A stretch of DNA of 64,000 nucleotides. Origin: Pseudomonas citrullilanati. GTDB taxonomy: Bacteria > Pseudomonadota > Gammaproteobacteria > Pseudomonadales > Pseudomonadaceae. Below are positions 44,527-53,274 of this stretch, one piece after another. The stretch is taken from positions 20,026 to 84,025 of the forward strand of contig NZ_JAUQOP010000027.1 of the NCBI RefSeq assembly GCF_030580855.1, read 5' to 3'. The notes beneath the pieces were generated by a model. The model was not told the DNA's origin and did not search any database. It was given only the letters and a program-made list of their open reading frames with translations. Within the stretch, counting starts at the first letter, position 1, and the number at the start of each line of letters is the position of its first letter. Made by a program: the position numbers and the translations under genes.

Positions 44527-44992
44527 AGATGCTCTCCACCACGCTGCGCTGGTTGTTCCCCACCACCGCCACCGCCGTGATCCGATACAGGGTTGCCGAA
44601 GTATTGCTGGGCACATTGACCGCCGAGAGCGTGGTGCCGATGTTCTGCACGCCATAGAAGCCAGCACCGGCGGCCACCCAGGTCACCCCCGAGGTGGAAT
44701 TGCGCCCGGCGGCCGTCACGGTGGCCGATTCGGCCGGTGGTGCGCACTGGGTCGCCGTGGTGCAGACCGCCAGCGAATAGGTATCGGCCTGTACCGCGCT
44801 CTCGCCCATGCGCAGCGCCGCCTCGGCGATCTGGAACGACTGGTTGCGCAGCATCACGCTGCTGGTCATCTTTTCCTGGAGCGTGGCGCTCTGCATCGAT
44901 GACAAGCCGATCAGGGTCAGCAACAGCAGGAACACCAGGCTGACCAGCAAGGCCATGCCGCGCTGTCGCTGCTCGCTTGAAGTCGGTTTCAT
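44513..44992 (-). CDS. pilX: Minor pilin PilX
   Basis: A 159-residue pseudopilin with leader MKPTSSEQRQRG and N-terminal hydrophobic helix MALLVSLVFLLLLTLIGLSS (Met at +1, no Glu5, typical of PilX/GspK-like). A Cys pair VCTT...QCAP may form a disulfide. ATG 44992 is chosen because the leader then ends RG before MALLV. It is between pilW and pilY1 and is a likely member of the priming complex. Confidence 0.9.
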   Translation of the reverse strand: MKPTSSEQRQRGMALLVSLVFLLLLTLIGLSSMQSATLQEKMTSSVMLRNQSFQIAEAALRMGESAVQADTYSLAVCTTATQCAPPAESATVTAAGRNSTSGVTWVAAGAGFYGVQNIGTTLSAVNVPSNTSATLYRITAVAVVGNNQRSVVESIYAKY

Positions 44993-45002
44993 GGGACGGT
45001 CC

Positions 45003-45719
45003 TCACAACAGCCGGTTGCGCAAGGCGGCAACCACGTTGAAGGTCTGGTCGCGCACCGCATTCCTCGGATCGAACAGCGTCAGGGTCAGGCGCACGCTGC
45101 GGATCAATGCCGGGTCGGCCGGGTTGCTGGTGTAGCTGGAGGCGGCGATGTCCGACGCGCTGCCGGCCACGCCGAACATCACGTCGAACGCCCGCACGTT
45201 GTCCACCAGCACCGACAGGGTCGGCGGATTGGCGGTGCCGCTGCCCAACAGCAATTGGTTGTTGTTGAAGCTGTAGACCAGTCGGCGGATCGGGAAGGCC
45301 AACTGTCCCGCCGCTGGCACCCGTGCGTTCGAGTAGGCCGTCGCCGAGGTTCGGCAATCGGAGAGGACGGTCCAGGTCGGCACGCTACCGCCACTCCCAA
45401 TGTCCGCGGTGACCAGGGTCAACCTTCGGTTGGCATTATCCCAACGGATTGGAGTGGTCTGGCTGGCAGCGAAACTGTTATCCGTTGAGGCATCGATAAT
45501 GGTCGCCACGCAACCAAACATGCCCACCATGCGAATCTCCTGGACCATCTTGCTCAAGGCAAACCGCGCGTCTTCCTGAATCACCGCGGCGGCATTCTGG
45601 CTGACGTAGGTATTTTTGGCGGCAATGAAAATCTGCACGACACCCAGGATGACGATCAGGCTGAGCACCAGGGCAATCATCAATTCAATCAGGCCGAATC
45701 CCCGGCACCGGCTGTTCAT
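45003..45719 (-). CDS. pilW: Minor pilin PilW
   Basis: A 238-residue pseudopilin: leader MNSRCRG cleaved before FGLIELMIALVLSLIVILGVVQ, Glu5 present. The large C-terminal domain (about 30-235) matches PilW in length. The start overlaps the pilV stop (ATGA). Confidence 0.92.
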   Translation of the reverse strand: MNSRCRGFGLIELMIALVLSLIVILGVVQIFIAAKNTYVSQNAAAVIQEDARFALSKMVQEIRMVGMFGCVATIIDASTDNSFAASQTTPIRWDNANRRLTLVTADIGSGGSVPTWTVLSDCRTSATAYSNARVPAAGQLAFPIRRLVYSFNNNQLLLGSGTANPPTLSVLVDNVRAFDVMFGVAGSASDIAASSYTSNPADPALIRSVRLTLTLFDPRNAVRDQTFNVVAALRNRLL

Positions 45720-46177
45720 GGCGCCGTCCCCGGCGGATCGACGGCGACGCGGCTGGTCAGCACGAAGCTGCGCCGCGCGTCGGCCGCGTTGGTGGTATTG
45801 GCGGCCCGGGCATCGTCCCAGGAAATGGTGATGGTGTAGACGCGCTGGTTCAGGGCGATCGTGCCCGTGGCGGTGGCGCCGCCGAAGGCGATGATGTTGG
45901 TCTTGAAATCGTAGAGGTCCTGGTCCCGCGCCACATTGAGGTTCGGCGCGCTGGGCGGCGTGACGGTGTAGTCGGCGCCGGAGTTGGCGCGAATGCGGTC
46001 CAGCAGGTCATAGGCGATGAAACTGGCCTGGCTGGTCATCCGCGAGCTGTCGGTGTACTTGAGGGCGTTGAGCTGGATCATCGCCGCCCCCAGCAGGCCG
46101 ACGCCGAGAATCAGCACCGCCACCAGCACCTCGATCAGCGTCATGCCCCCCTGTGTGCTTTTACTGCAACCCTTCAT
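45716..46177 (-). CDS. pilV: Minor pilin PilV
   Basis: A 153-residue pseudopilin with leader MKGCSKSTQGG followed by MTLIEVLVAVLILGVGLLGA, Glu5 present. ATG 46177 overlaps the fimU stop (ATGA), which decides the start over the upstream ATG 46216. The downstream part carries the PilV motif AYDLLDRIRAN. Coupled to pilW. Confidence 0.92.
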   Translation of the reverse strand: MKGCSKSTQGGMTLIEVLVAVLILGVGLLGAAMIQLNALKYTDSSRMTSQASFIAYDLLDRIRANSGADYTVTPPSAPNLNVARDQDLYDFKTNIIAFGGATATGTIALNQRVYTITISWDDARAANTTNAADARRSFVLTSRVAVDPPGTAP

Positions 46178-46647
46178 CCGCAACTTCCACCCAATACGAT
46201 TCTTCCATTGAGGCAAACATTCAGCGTCCTGCTCTGCGCCCCTCGCACATAATTGAAAGTCACCGGCGTGGCCGGGGCCGCCAACCCACCGAGGTTGTTG
46301 AAATCAATGTTAGTCACGTCTGAGGTTAGCGTCAGAGTCGCGCCGCTGCCCATTGCTGGAACAACCCGCAATACACTGGGCGACGAGCCAGTACTGTCAT
46401 ACACCGTCAGTTCGCTGCTCCAGGCACTCCCTTGGGCCGTGGGGCGAATCCGCGTGGTGATACCACGGTCGATTGCCTCCATCCGGGCAAAGTTCAGCGC
46501 CCGGCGCAAGTCGCCAATCTCGGTATCGGCCTTGGTGCTCTGCAGCGAGCCGGTGAATGACGGCACCGCCAGGGTAATCAGGATCAGTAACACGCCAAGC
46601 GCCACCAGCACCTCGATCAGCGTGAAACCTTTTGTACGAAGATCCAT
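46174..46647 (-). CDS. fimU: Minor pilin FimU (GspH/FimT family)
   Basis: A 157-residue pseudopilin, first gene of the minus-strand minor pilin operon. Leader MDLRTKG cleaved before FTLIEVLVALGVLLILITLAVP, Glu5 present. The GspH-type domain has LRRALNFARMEAIDRG and two Cys at the end (NVCLNGR, GGSCG). The C-terminal motif reads NGRIV, not the GRxR seen in FimT. In the P. aeruginosa order it is followed by pilV, as here. Confidence 0.88.
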   Translation of the reverse strand: MDLRTKGFTLIEVLVALGVLLILITLAVPSFTGSLQSTKADTEIGDLRRALNFARMEAIDRGITTRIRPTAQGSAWSSELTVYDSTGSSPSVLRVVPAMGSGATLTLTSDVTNIDFNNLGGLAAPATPVTFNYVRGAQSRTLNVCLNGRIVLGGSCG

Positions 46648-46706
46648 CGATGCCCTCCGTTGCCGTCGGCTATACCTGCTTTCTAAACGCTAGAACAAAC
46701 CGCCGC

Positions 46707-46787
46707 CTGTGGCGAGGGAGCTTGCTCCCGCTGGGGCGCGAAGCGGCCCTCATTTTTTGGGGCGGCTACACAGCACCCTCGCCACAA
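46707..46787 (+). repeat. REP-like inverted repeat between fimU and fimT
   Basis: CTGTGGCGAGGGAGCTTGCT at one end and CCCTCGCCACA at the other face each other in the divergent gap. This REP of the GTGGCGAGGG class lies where the promoters of both genes should be. Confidence 0.75.
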
Positions 46788-46812
46788 CAAAGCTCTCCAG
46801 GGAGGAGACGTC

Positions 46813-47352
46813 ATGTATCAACAAGGCTTCAGCCTGATCGAACTGCTCATGGGACTGGCGATCGCCGCAATTGTTCTGCCGTGGGCCGGCGCTAGCTACA
46901 AAGAGCTGATCGAATCCATCGAACGCGAGGACACCGCGCAGTTGCTGATCAGCGGGTTGCGCATTGCCCGCAGCGAAGCTATCACACGTAATCGCAACGT
47001 ATTGATACAAGGGATAAATAACGATTGGGGCCAGGGTTGGCGGGTCATGCTGGACAACAAGGAGAAAACCTTGCTGATGGAGCGCACAGCAAGCGCTCGC
47101 GTGATAGGCAACCAGCCGATGAGACGCAGGGTAAGATTCGGCAACCAGGGAGAAGCACTGTATCCCAGCGGCGCATTCCTGGCTGGCAGGTTGCATGTCT
47201 GCGCCAGACACGGACCGTTCAGCCATCATCAAGTGATATTGGCGCCTTCCGGACGTGTCCGCCTGGAAAGCGTCAAAGCCGAAGAGGCGCTGTGCCAGAA
47301 AGGACTTAAAGCAAGGAGCGGACGCGCAGCTCTTTTGGCATCGAAAAAGTGA
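46813..47352 (+). CDS. fimT: Minor pilin FimT
   Basis: A 179-residue GspH/FimT-family pseudopilin with leader MYQQG cleaved before FSLIELLMGLAIAAIVLPWA, Glu5 present, a helix LRIARSEAITRNRNVLIQG, Cys in HVCARHG and LCQKG, and a C-terminal GRVR (residues 147-150) matching the GRxR DNA-binding motif reported for Legionella FimT. GGGAGGAGAC precedes ATG 46813. It is divergent from fimU and its last 47 bases overlap the 3' end of ispH on the other strand. Confidence 0.85.
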   Translation: MYQQGFSLIELLMGLAIAAIVLPWAGASYKELIESIEREDTAQLLISGLRIARSEAITRNRNVLIQGINNDWGQGWRVMLDNKEKTLLMERTASARVIGNQPMRRRVRFGNQGEALYPSGAFLAGRLHVCARHGPFSHHQVILAPSGRVRLESVKAEEALCQKGLKARSGRAALLASKK

Positions 47353-48253
47353 TGTTTTCCTCGCGGCCGGCCAGTTCGTCGGCACCAGTGGCGCCCCAGG
47401 CCTGCAATTGCTGGATCACTCCACGCACCAGCACCTCGGGCGCCGAAGCACCGGCGGTGATACCGATGCGCTCGACCCCGTCGAACCAACTGCGTTGCAT
47501 GTCCTCGGCCCCGTCGATCAGGTAGGCCGGCGTGGACATGCGCTCGGCCAGCTCGCGCAAGCGGTTGGAGTTGGAACTGTTCGGGCTGCCGACCACCAGG
47601 ACCACGTCGCACTCGTTGGCCAGTTGCTTGACCGCGTCCTGGCGATTCTGGGTGGCGTAGCAGATGTCATCCTTGCGCGGCCCGCCAATGGCCGGGAAGC
47701 GCGCACGCAGGGCATCGATCACGCGACTGGTATCGTCCATGGACAGCGTGGTCTGGGTCACGAAAGCCAGGCTCTCGGGGTTGCGGACCTGCAAAGCGGC
47801 GACGTCGGCCTCGTCCTCGACCAGGTAGATCGCGCCGCCATTGCTGGCATCGTATTGGCCCATGGTGCCTTCGACTTCGGGGTGGCCCTCGTGGCCGATC
47901 AGGATGCATTCGCGGCCGTCACGGCTGTAGCGCGCCACTTCGATGTGCACCTTGGTCACCAGCGGGCACGTCGCGTCGAACACCTTCAGGCCACGGCCGG
48001 CGGCTTCGGTGCGCACCGCCTGGGAGACTCCGTGGGCGCTGAAGATCACGATGACGTCGTCCGGCACCTGGTCCAGTTCCTCGACAAAGATCGCCCCACG
48101 GCTGCGCAGGTCTTCGACGACGAATTTGTTATGGACCACTTCGTGGCGCACATAGATCGGCGGCCCGAAGACTTCCAGGGCGCGGTTGACGATTTCGATC
48201 GCCCGGTCCACGCCGGCGCAGAAGCCACGGGGGTTGGCGAGTTTGATTTGCAT
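47306..48253 (-). CDS. ispH: 4-hydroxy-3-methylbut-2-enyl diphosphate reductase
   Basis: IspH is the last enzyme of the MEP isoprenoid pathway, making IPP and DMAPP with a [4Fe-4S] cluster. The 315-residue protein has the cluster Cys at residue 12 (RGFCAGVDRA), about 96 (DATCPLVTKVH) and about 194 (DDICYATQNRQ), and conserved GHEGHPEVEGTMGQ. Full length. It is downstream of fkpB in the same direction, separated by a REPIN, and overlaps fimT tail-to-tail. Confidence 0.96.
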   Translation of the reverse strand: MQIKLANPRGFCAGVDRAIEIVNRALEVFGPPIYVRHEVVHNKFVVEDLRSRGAIFVEELDQVPDDVIVIFSAHGVSQAVRTEAAGRGLKVFDATCPLVTKVHIEVARYSRDGRECILIGHEGHPEVEGTMGQYDASNGGAIYLVEDEADVAALQVRNPESLAFVTQTTLSMDDTSRVIDALRARFPAIGGPRKDDICYATQNRQDAVKQLANECDVVLVVGSPNSSNSNRLRELAERMSTPAYLIDGAEDMQRSWFDGVERIGITAGASAPEVLVRGVIQQLQAWGATGADELAGREENITFSMPKELRVRSLL

Positions 48254-48300
48254 GCTGTGCCTCGTGTCTTGGGCGCAAGAAATTGAATCAGTGCAATCCG

Positions 48301-48391
48301 TGTGGGAGCGAGCTTGCTCGCGATGGCGGAGTTTCAGCCAACATCACTGATGAATAATCGACCGCAATCGCGAGCAAGCACGCTCCCACAG
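48301..48391 (+). repeat. REPIN between fkpB and ispH
   Basis: TGTGGGAGCGAGCTTGCTCG and CGCGATGGCGG are mirrored by TCGCGAGCAAGCACGCTCCC with about 35 bases between. It separates two genes that otherwise share direction. Confidence 0.85.
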
Positions 48392-48426
48392 TGAATCGAG
48401 TGGCGGCAGGAACGGTCCGCCCCCCT

Positions 48427-48864
48427 TTAAACCGCCTTGACCTCAAGGATTTCCACTTCGAAATTCAAGGTCTTGCCCGCCAGGGGATGGTTGAAGTCCA
48501 CGGTCACCTGGGCATCATCGAACGCCTTCACCACGCCCGGCAGTTCGGTATTGGCCGCGTCGTTGAAGATCACCAGCAAGCCTTCGGACAATTCCATGTC
48601 CTGGAACTGGGAGCGTGGCATGGTCTGTACGTTCTGTGGGTTGGGCTGACCAAAGGCGTTTTCCGGGGCCACGACCACGGTGCGCTTGTCGCCGGCCTTG
48701 AAACCGAAGATCGCCGCCTCGAAGCCTGGCAACAGGTTGCCGTCACCGACCTTGAACACGGCCGGGGCCTTGTCGAAGGTGCTGTCGACGGTGTCGCCAT
48801 TTTCCAGGTGCAGGGCGAAGTGCAGCTTCACTTCGGTGTTTTGAGCGATACGCTGCTCAGTCAT
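48427..48864 (-). CDS. fkpB: FKBP-type peptidyl-prolyl isomerase (SlpA/FkpB type)
   Basis: A 145-residue cytoplasmic PPIase: FKBP core with DTVDSTFDKAPAVFKVGDGNLLPGFEAAI and an inserted IF domain (about 75-120) typical of SlpA/SlyD-like proteins, without the His-rich SlyD tail. ATG 48864 is chosen; it overlaps the lspA stop by eight bases. ileS-lspA-fkpB is a standard operon order. Confidence 0.93.
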   Translation of the reverse strand: MTEQRIAQNTEVKLHFALHLENGDTVDSTFDKAPAVFKVGDGNLLPGFEAAIFGFKAGDKRTVVVAPENAFGQPNPQNVQTMPRSQFQDMELSEGLLVIFNDAANTELPGVVKAFDDAQVTVDFNHPLAGKTLNFEVEILEVKAV

Positions 48865-49369
48865 GGACGGCTTCTCCGGTTTTCTTGCTCTTGAACATGT
48901 CCAGGGCGAGCATGATCGCGCCCACGGTGATGGCGCTGTCGGCAAAGTTGAACGCCGGGAAATACCAGCGGTTCTGCCAATGCACCAGGATGAAATCGAT
49001 CACGTGGCCGAGGGCAATGCGGTCATAGAGATTGCCCAGGGCGCCACCAAGCACCAGTGCCAGCGCCACCGCCAGCCAGGTTTCATCGCGGCCCAGGCGC
49101 TTGAGCCAGACCACCAGCACCGCGCTGACCACGATGGCAATCAGCGCGAACAGCCAGCGTTGCCAGCCCGAACTGTCGGCCAGGAAACTGAACGCCGCGC
49201 CGGTGTTGTAGGCCAGGGTCCAGCTGAAGTAGTCAGGGATGACCACGATCTGCTGGTACATGGTCAACGAGCTTTCGAAGTAGAACTTGCTGGCCTGGTC
49301 GATGACCAGCACCAGCACGCTCAACCAGAGCCAGCCCAGCCGTCCGAAACGGCCCGCTGCGTTAGGCAT
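48857..49369 (-). CDS. lspA: Lipoprotein signal peptidase
   Basis: LspA cleaves the signal peptide of lipoproteins after lipid attachment. The 170-residue protein has four membrane helices and the two catalytic Asp sites in GNLYDRIALGHVIDFI. ATG 49369 (MPNAAGRFG) is chosen; it overlaps the ileS stop by eight bases. The longer frame extends into ileS. Confidence 0.95.
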   Translation of the reverse strand: MPNAAGRFGRLGWLWLSVLVLVIDQASKFYFESSLTMYQQIVVIPDYFSWTLAYNTGAAFSFLADSSGWQRWLFALIAIVVSAVLVVWLKRLGRDETWLAVALALVLGGALGNLYDRIALGHVIDFILVHWQNRWYFPAFNFADSAITVGAIMLALDMFKSKKTGEAVHD

Positions 49370-52193
49370 AGTGGCGAACCTCACCGGTGCCGCTGATGTT
49401 GTCGACACAACGCCCGCAGATTTCCGGATGCTCCGGGTTCACGCCAACGTCTTCACGGCAGTGCCAGCAACGGGCGCACTTGGTGTGGTTCGACTTGACG
49501 ATCTTGAGCTTCAGGCCGCTGACTTCAGTGGTCACCGCATCGGCCGGCGCCTGCACGAACGGCGCGACGCTGGCGGTGGAGGTGATCAGCACGAAGCGTA
49601 GCTCGTTGCCCAGCTTGGCCAGGTCGGCGCCCAGGGCGTCTTCGGTATAGAGGGTCACTTCGGCCTGCAGGTTGCCACCGACGGCCTTGGCCGCGCGCTG
49701 GATCTCCATTTCCTTGTTGACCGCGGCCTTGACCGCCATGACACGATCCCAATAGGCACGGTCCAGCTCGAAGCCCTGCGGCAACTCGGTCAGGCCTTCG
49801 TACCAGGTGTTGAGCATCACCGATTCATTGCGCTCGCCCGGCAGGTACTGCCACAGCTCGTCGGCGGTGAACGCCAGGATCGGCGCGATCCAGCGCACCA
49901 GCGCCTCGCTGATGTGGAACAGCGCGGTCTGGCACGAACGACGCGCCTTGCTGTTGGCGCCGGTGGTGTACTGGCGGTCCTTGATGATGTCGAGGTAGAA
50001 ACCGCCCAGCTCCTGCACGCAGAAGTTGTGGATCTTCGAGTAGACGTTCCAGAAGCGGTATTCGCCGTAGTGCTCCTGCAATTCGCGTTGCAGCAGCAGG
50101 GTACGGTCCACGGCCCAACGGTCCAGGGCCAGCATGTCTTCGGCCGGCAGCAGGTCGGTGGCCGGGTTGAAACCGGTCAGGTTCGACAGCAGGAAGCGCG
50201 CGGTGTTGCGGATCCGCCGGTAGGCGTCCGCGCTGCGCTGCAGGATCTGGTCGGACACCGCCATTTCGCCGGAATAGTCGGTGGAGGCCACCCACAGGCG
50301 CATGATGTCGGCACCCAGGGTGTCGTTGACCCTCTGTGGCGCGATCACGTTGCCCAGGGACTTGGACATCTTGCGGCCGGCTTCGTCGACGGTGAAGCCG
50401 TGGGTCAACAGCTCGCGATACGGCGCATGGTTGTCGATGGCGCAACCGGTCAGCAGCGACGAGTGGAACCAGCCGCGATGCTGGTCCGAACCTTCCAGGT
50501 AGAGGTCGGCACGCGGACCGCTCTCATGACCCATCGGATGCGAACCGCGCAGCACGTGCCAGTGGGTGGTGCCGGAGTCGAACCAGACGTCCAGGGTATC
50601 GCTGATCTTGTCGTACAGCGGCGCCTCGTCGCCCAACAGCTCGGCGGCATCCATCTTGAACCAGGCTTCGATGCCTTCGACTTCGACGCGCTTGGCCACC
50701 TCTTCCATCAGTTCGACGGTGCGCGGGTGCAGCTCGCCGCTTTCCTTGTTCAGGAAGAACGGGATGGGCACGCCCCAGTTGCGCTGGCGGGAGATGCACC
50801 AGTCCGGACGGTTGGCGATCATCGAGTGCAGGCGCGCCTGGCCCCAGGCCGGTACGAACCGGGTTTCTTCGATCGCCTTGAGCGAGCGCTGGCGCAGGGT
50901 GTCGCCATGGGCAGGCGGCTTGTCCATGCCGATGAACCACTGCGCGGTGGCGCGGTAGATCAGCGGGGTCTTGTGGCGCCAGCAGTGCATGTAGCTGTGT
51001 TCGATGACGGTGGTGTGCAGCAACGCGCCGACTTCGGTCAGCTTGTCGACGATGGCCGGGTTGGCCTTCCAGATGAACTGGCCGCCGAAGAACTCCAGCG
51101 ATGGCACATACACGCCATTGCTCTGGACCGGGTTGAGGATGTCGTCGTTGACCATGCCGTATTTCTTGCAGGTCACGAAGTCGTCGACGCCGTAGGCTGG
51201 CGCGGAGTGGACCACGCCGGTGCCGGCGCCCAGCTCCACGTAGTCGGCCAGGTAAACCGGCGACAGGCGGTCATAGAACGGGTGACGGAAGTTGATCAGC
51301 TCCAGCGCCGAACCCGGGGCGGTCGCCAGCACCGAGCCTTCGAGGCTGTAGCGGGCCAGGCAGGACTCGACCAGTTCCTCGGCCAGCACCAGCAGCCGGT
51401 CGCCGACATCGACCAGGGCGTAGTTGAACTCCGGGTGGACGTTCAGGGCCTGGTTGGCCGGGATGGTCCACGGGGTGGTGGTCCAGATCACGATCGCCGC
51501 CGGCTTGCCCAGTTGGCCCAGGCCGAAAGCGGCGGCCAGCTTGTCTTCGTCGGCAATGGGGAACGCCACGTCGATGGTCGACGACTTCTTGTTTTCGTAC
51601 TCGACTTCCGCCTCGGCCAGGGCCGAACCGCAATCGAAGCACCAGTTCACCGGCTTGAGGCCCTTGAACACGAAGCCACCCTCGACGATTTTCGCCAGGG
51701 CACGGATTTCACCGGCTTCGTTCTTGAAATCCATCGTCTTGTACGGGTTGGCGAAATCGCCCAGCACGCCAAGGCGGATGAATTCGGCCTTCTGCCCCTC
51801 GATCTGTTCGGTGGCGTAGGCACGGCACAGCTCGCGAGTCTTGTCGGCGCCCAGGTTCTTGCCGTGGGTCACTTCCACCTTGTGCTCGATCGGCAGGCCG
51901 TGGCAATCCCAGCCCGGGACATACGGCGCGTCAAAACCCGACAGGGTCTTGGAGCGGACGATCATGTCCTTGAGAATCTTGTTCAGCGCGTGACCGATGT
52001 GGATGGTGCCGTTGGCATACGGAGGGCCGTCGTGCAGGACGAACTTCGGACGATCCTTGCCAATTTCGCGCAACTTTCCGTACAGGCCAATGCTGTCCCA
52101 ACGCTGCAGAATCTGTGGTTCGCGCTGAGGCAGGCCGGCCTTCATAGGGAAGGCGGTGTCCGGAAGGTTTAGCGTGGCTTTATAGTCGGTCAT
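49362..52193 (-). CDS. ileS: Isoleucyl-tRNA synthetase
   Basis: IleS charges tRNA-Ile. The 943-residue class I enzyme has the HIGH motif in GTIHIGHALNK (about 65-68), the editing domain insertion, KMSKS in AGRKMSKSLGN (about 604-608) and a C-terminal zinc motif CARCWHC...CGRC. Full length. Upstream ribF and downstream lspA share its direction. Confidence 0.97.
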   Translation of the reverse strand: MTDYKATLNLPDTAFPMKAGLPQREPQILQRWDSIGLYGKLREIGKDRPKFVLHDGPPYANGTIHIGHALNKILKDMIVRSKTLSGFDAPYVPGWDCHGLPIEHKVEVTHGKNLGADKTRELCRAYATEQIEGQKAEFIRLGVLGDFANPYKTMDFKNEAGEIRALAKIVEGGFVFKGLKPVNWCFDCGSALAEAEVEYENKKSSTIDVAFPIADEDKLAAAFGLGQLGKPAAIVIWTTTPWTIPANQALNVHPEFNYALVDVGDRLLVLAEELVESCLARYSLEGSVLATAPGSALELINFRHPFYDRLSPVYLADYVELGAGTGVVHSAPAYGVDDFVTCKKYGMVNDDILNPVQSNGVYVPSLEFFGGQFIWKANPAIVDKLTEVGALLHTTVIEHSYMHCWRHKTPLIYRATAQWFIGMDKPPAHGDTLRQRSLKAIEETRFVPAWGQARLHSMIANRPDWCISRQRNWGVPIPFFLNKESGELHPRTVELMEEVAKRVEVEGIEAWFKMDAAELLGDEAPLYDKISDTLDVWFDSGTTHWHVLRGSHPMGHESGPRADLYLEGSDQHRGWFHSSLLTGCAIDNHAPYRELLTHGFTVDEAGRKMSKSLGNVIAPQRVNDTLGADIMRLWVASTDYSGEMAVSDQILQRSADAYRRIRNTARFLLSNLTGFNPATDLLPAEDMLALDRWAVDRTLLLQRELQEHYGEYRFWNVYSKIHNFCVQELGGFYLDIIKDRQYTTGANSKARRSCQTALFHISEALVRWIAPILAFTADELWQYLPGERNESVMLNTWYEGLTELPQGFELDRAYWDRVMAVKAAVNKEMEIQRAAKAVGGNLQAEVTLYTEDALGADLAKLGNELRFVLITSTASVAPFVQAPADAVTTEVSGLKLKIVKSNHTKCARCWHCREDVGVNPEHPEICGRCVDNISGTGEVRHYA

Positions 52194-52206
52194 TTAAGGC
52201 TCTTCA

Positions 52207-53145
52207 TTAGCGATTGGCGCTGGTTGCGACAAGGGCACGGGCGGCGGCGATATCTGCATGGATCGCCGTCTTGAGCGCCTCCAGAGAGGCAAAACGCTGC
52301 TCTTCACGCAGCTTCTGGTGGAAAACCACCGTCAAACGCCGGTCATACAGATCGCCGGCAAAATCCAGAACATGTACTTCGAGGTGGGCCTTGCCATCTC
52401 CCTGGACCGTGGGCCGTACGCCGATATTGGCGACACCGGGCCAGGCCTTGCCGTCGATCTCGACGCTCACCAGGAACACCCCGGTCAGCGGTACGCGACG
52501 GCGCTTGAGTTGCACGTTGGCGGTCGGCGTGCCCAGTTGGCGCGCCAGTTTCTGCCCGTGCAGGATCCGCCCGGCAATCCGGTACGGGCGGCCGAGCAGA
52601 CGCTCGGCCAGTTCGAAGTCGGCAGCGGCCAGGGCATTGCGGACCTGGGTACTGCTGACGCGCAAGCCATCGAGCTCGACGGTCTGCGCGGCTTCGACGG
52701 TAAAGCCATGGACGCTGCCGGATTGTTGCAGGTACTCGAAATCCCCGGAACGGTCGCAGCCAAAGCGGAAATCATCGCCCACTTCCAGGTGCTTCACGTC
52801 GAGGCCGTCCACCAGGATGGTCTCGACGAATTCGGCGGCGCTGAGCTTGCTCAAGCGCTGGTTGAAGGCCAGGCACAAGACCCGGTCGACGCCTTCGCCG
52901 GCCAGCAGTTGCAACTTGTCCCGCAACCGGGCCAGGCGGGCCGGCGCGGTGTCCGGGGCGAAGAATTCCCGCGGCTGCGGCTCGAAGATGACCACGCAGC
53001 TGGGCACGCCCAATTCCAGCGCACGCTCGCGCAGCCGCGCCAGGATAGCCTGGTGGCCACGGTGGACACCGTCAAAGTTGCCAATAGTGGCGACACAGCC
53101 CCGATGCTGGGGGCGCAGGTTGTGGAGGCCTCGAACCAGCTGCAT
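52207..53145 (-). CDS. ribF: Bifunctional riboflavin kinase / FAD synthetase
   Basis: RibF converts riboflavin to FMN and FAD. The 312-residue protein has an N-terminal FAD synthetase (nucleotidyltransferase) with TIGNFDGVHRGHQAIL and the C-terminal riboflavin kinase with GRPYRIAGRILHGQKLARQL and TPTANVQL. ATG 53145 (MQLVRGLHNL) is chosen; ATG 53163 is an alternative. It lies 13 bases before ileS. Confidence 0.95.
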   Translation of the reverse strand: MQLVRGLHNLRPQHRGCVATIGNFDGVHRGHQAILARLRERALELGVPSCVVIFEPQPREFFAPDTAPARLARLRDKLQLLAGEGVDRVLCLAFNQRLSKLSAAEFVETILVDGLDVKHLEVGDDFRFGCDRSGDFEYLQQSGSVHGFTVEAAQTVELDGLRVSSTQVRNALAAADFELAERLLGRPYRIAGRILHGQKLARQLGTPTANVQLKRRRVPLTGVFLVSVEIDGKAWPGVANIGVRPTVQGDGKAHLEVHVLDFAGDLYDRRLTVVFHQKLREEQRFASLEALKTAIHADIAAARALVATSANR

Positions 53146-53274
53146 AACGCGCTTCTTGCTCATAAAGTGGCCGATTATAACCACACCCGGCGGCCGACGA
53201 CAGGCAACACCGTAACCCAAAGTGCTCGAACCGACAAAACCCCTGCCCGGTCCGGGTTGATCGAGGGCCCGCCC

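Noticed and set aside
49914..52172. 752-codon antisense frame to ileS
   Set aside because: ileS carries HIGH, KMSKS and zinc motifs; the antisense frame has none.
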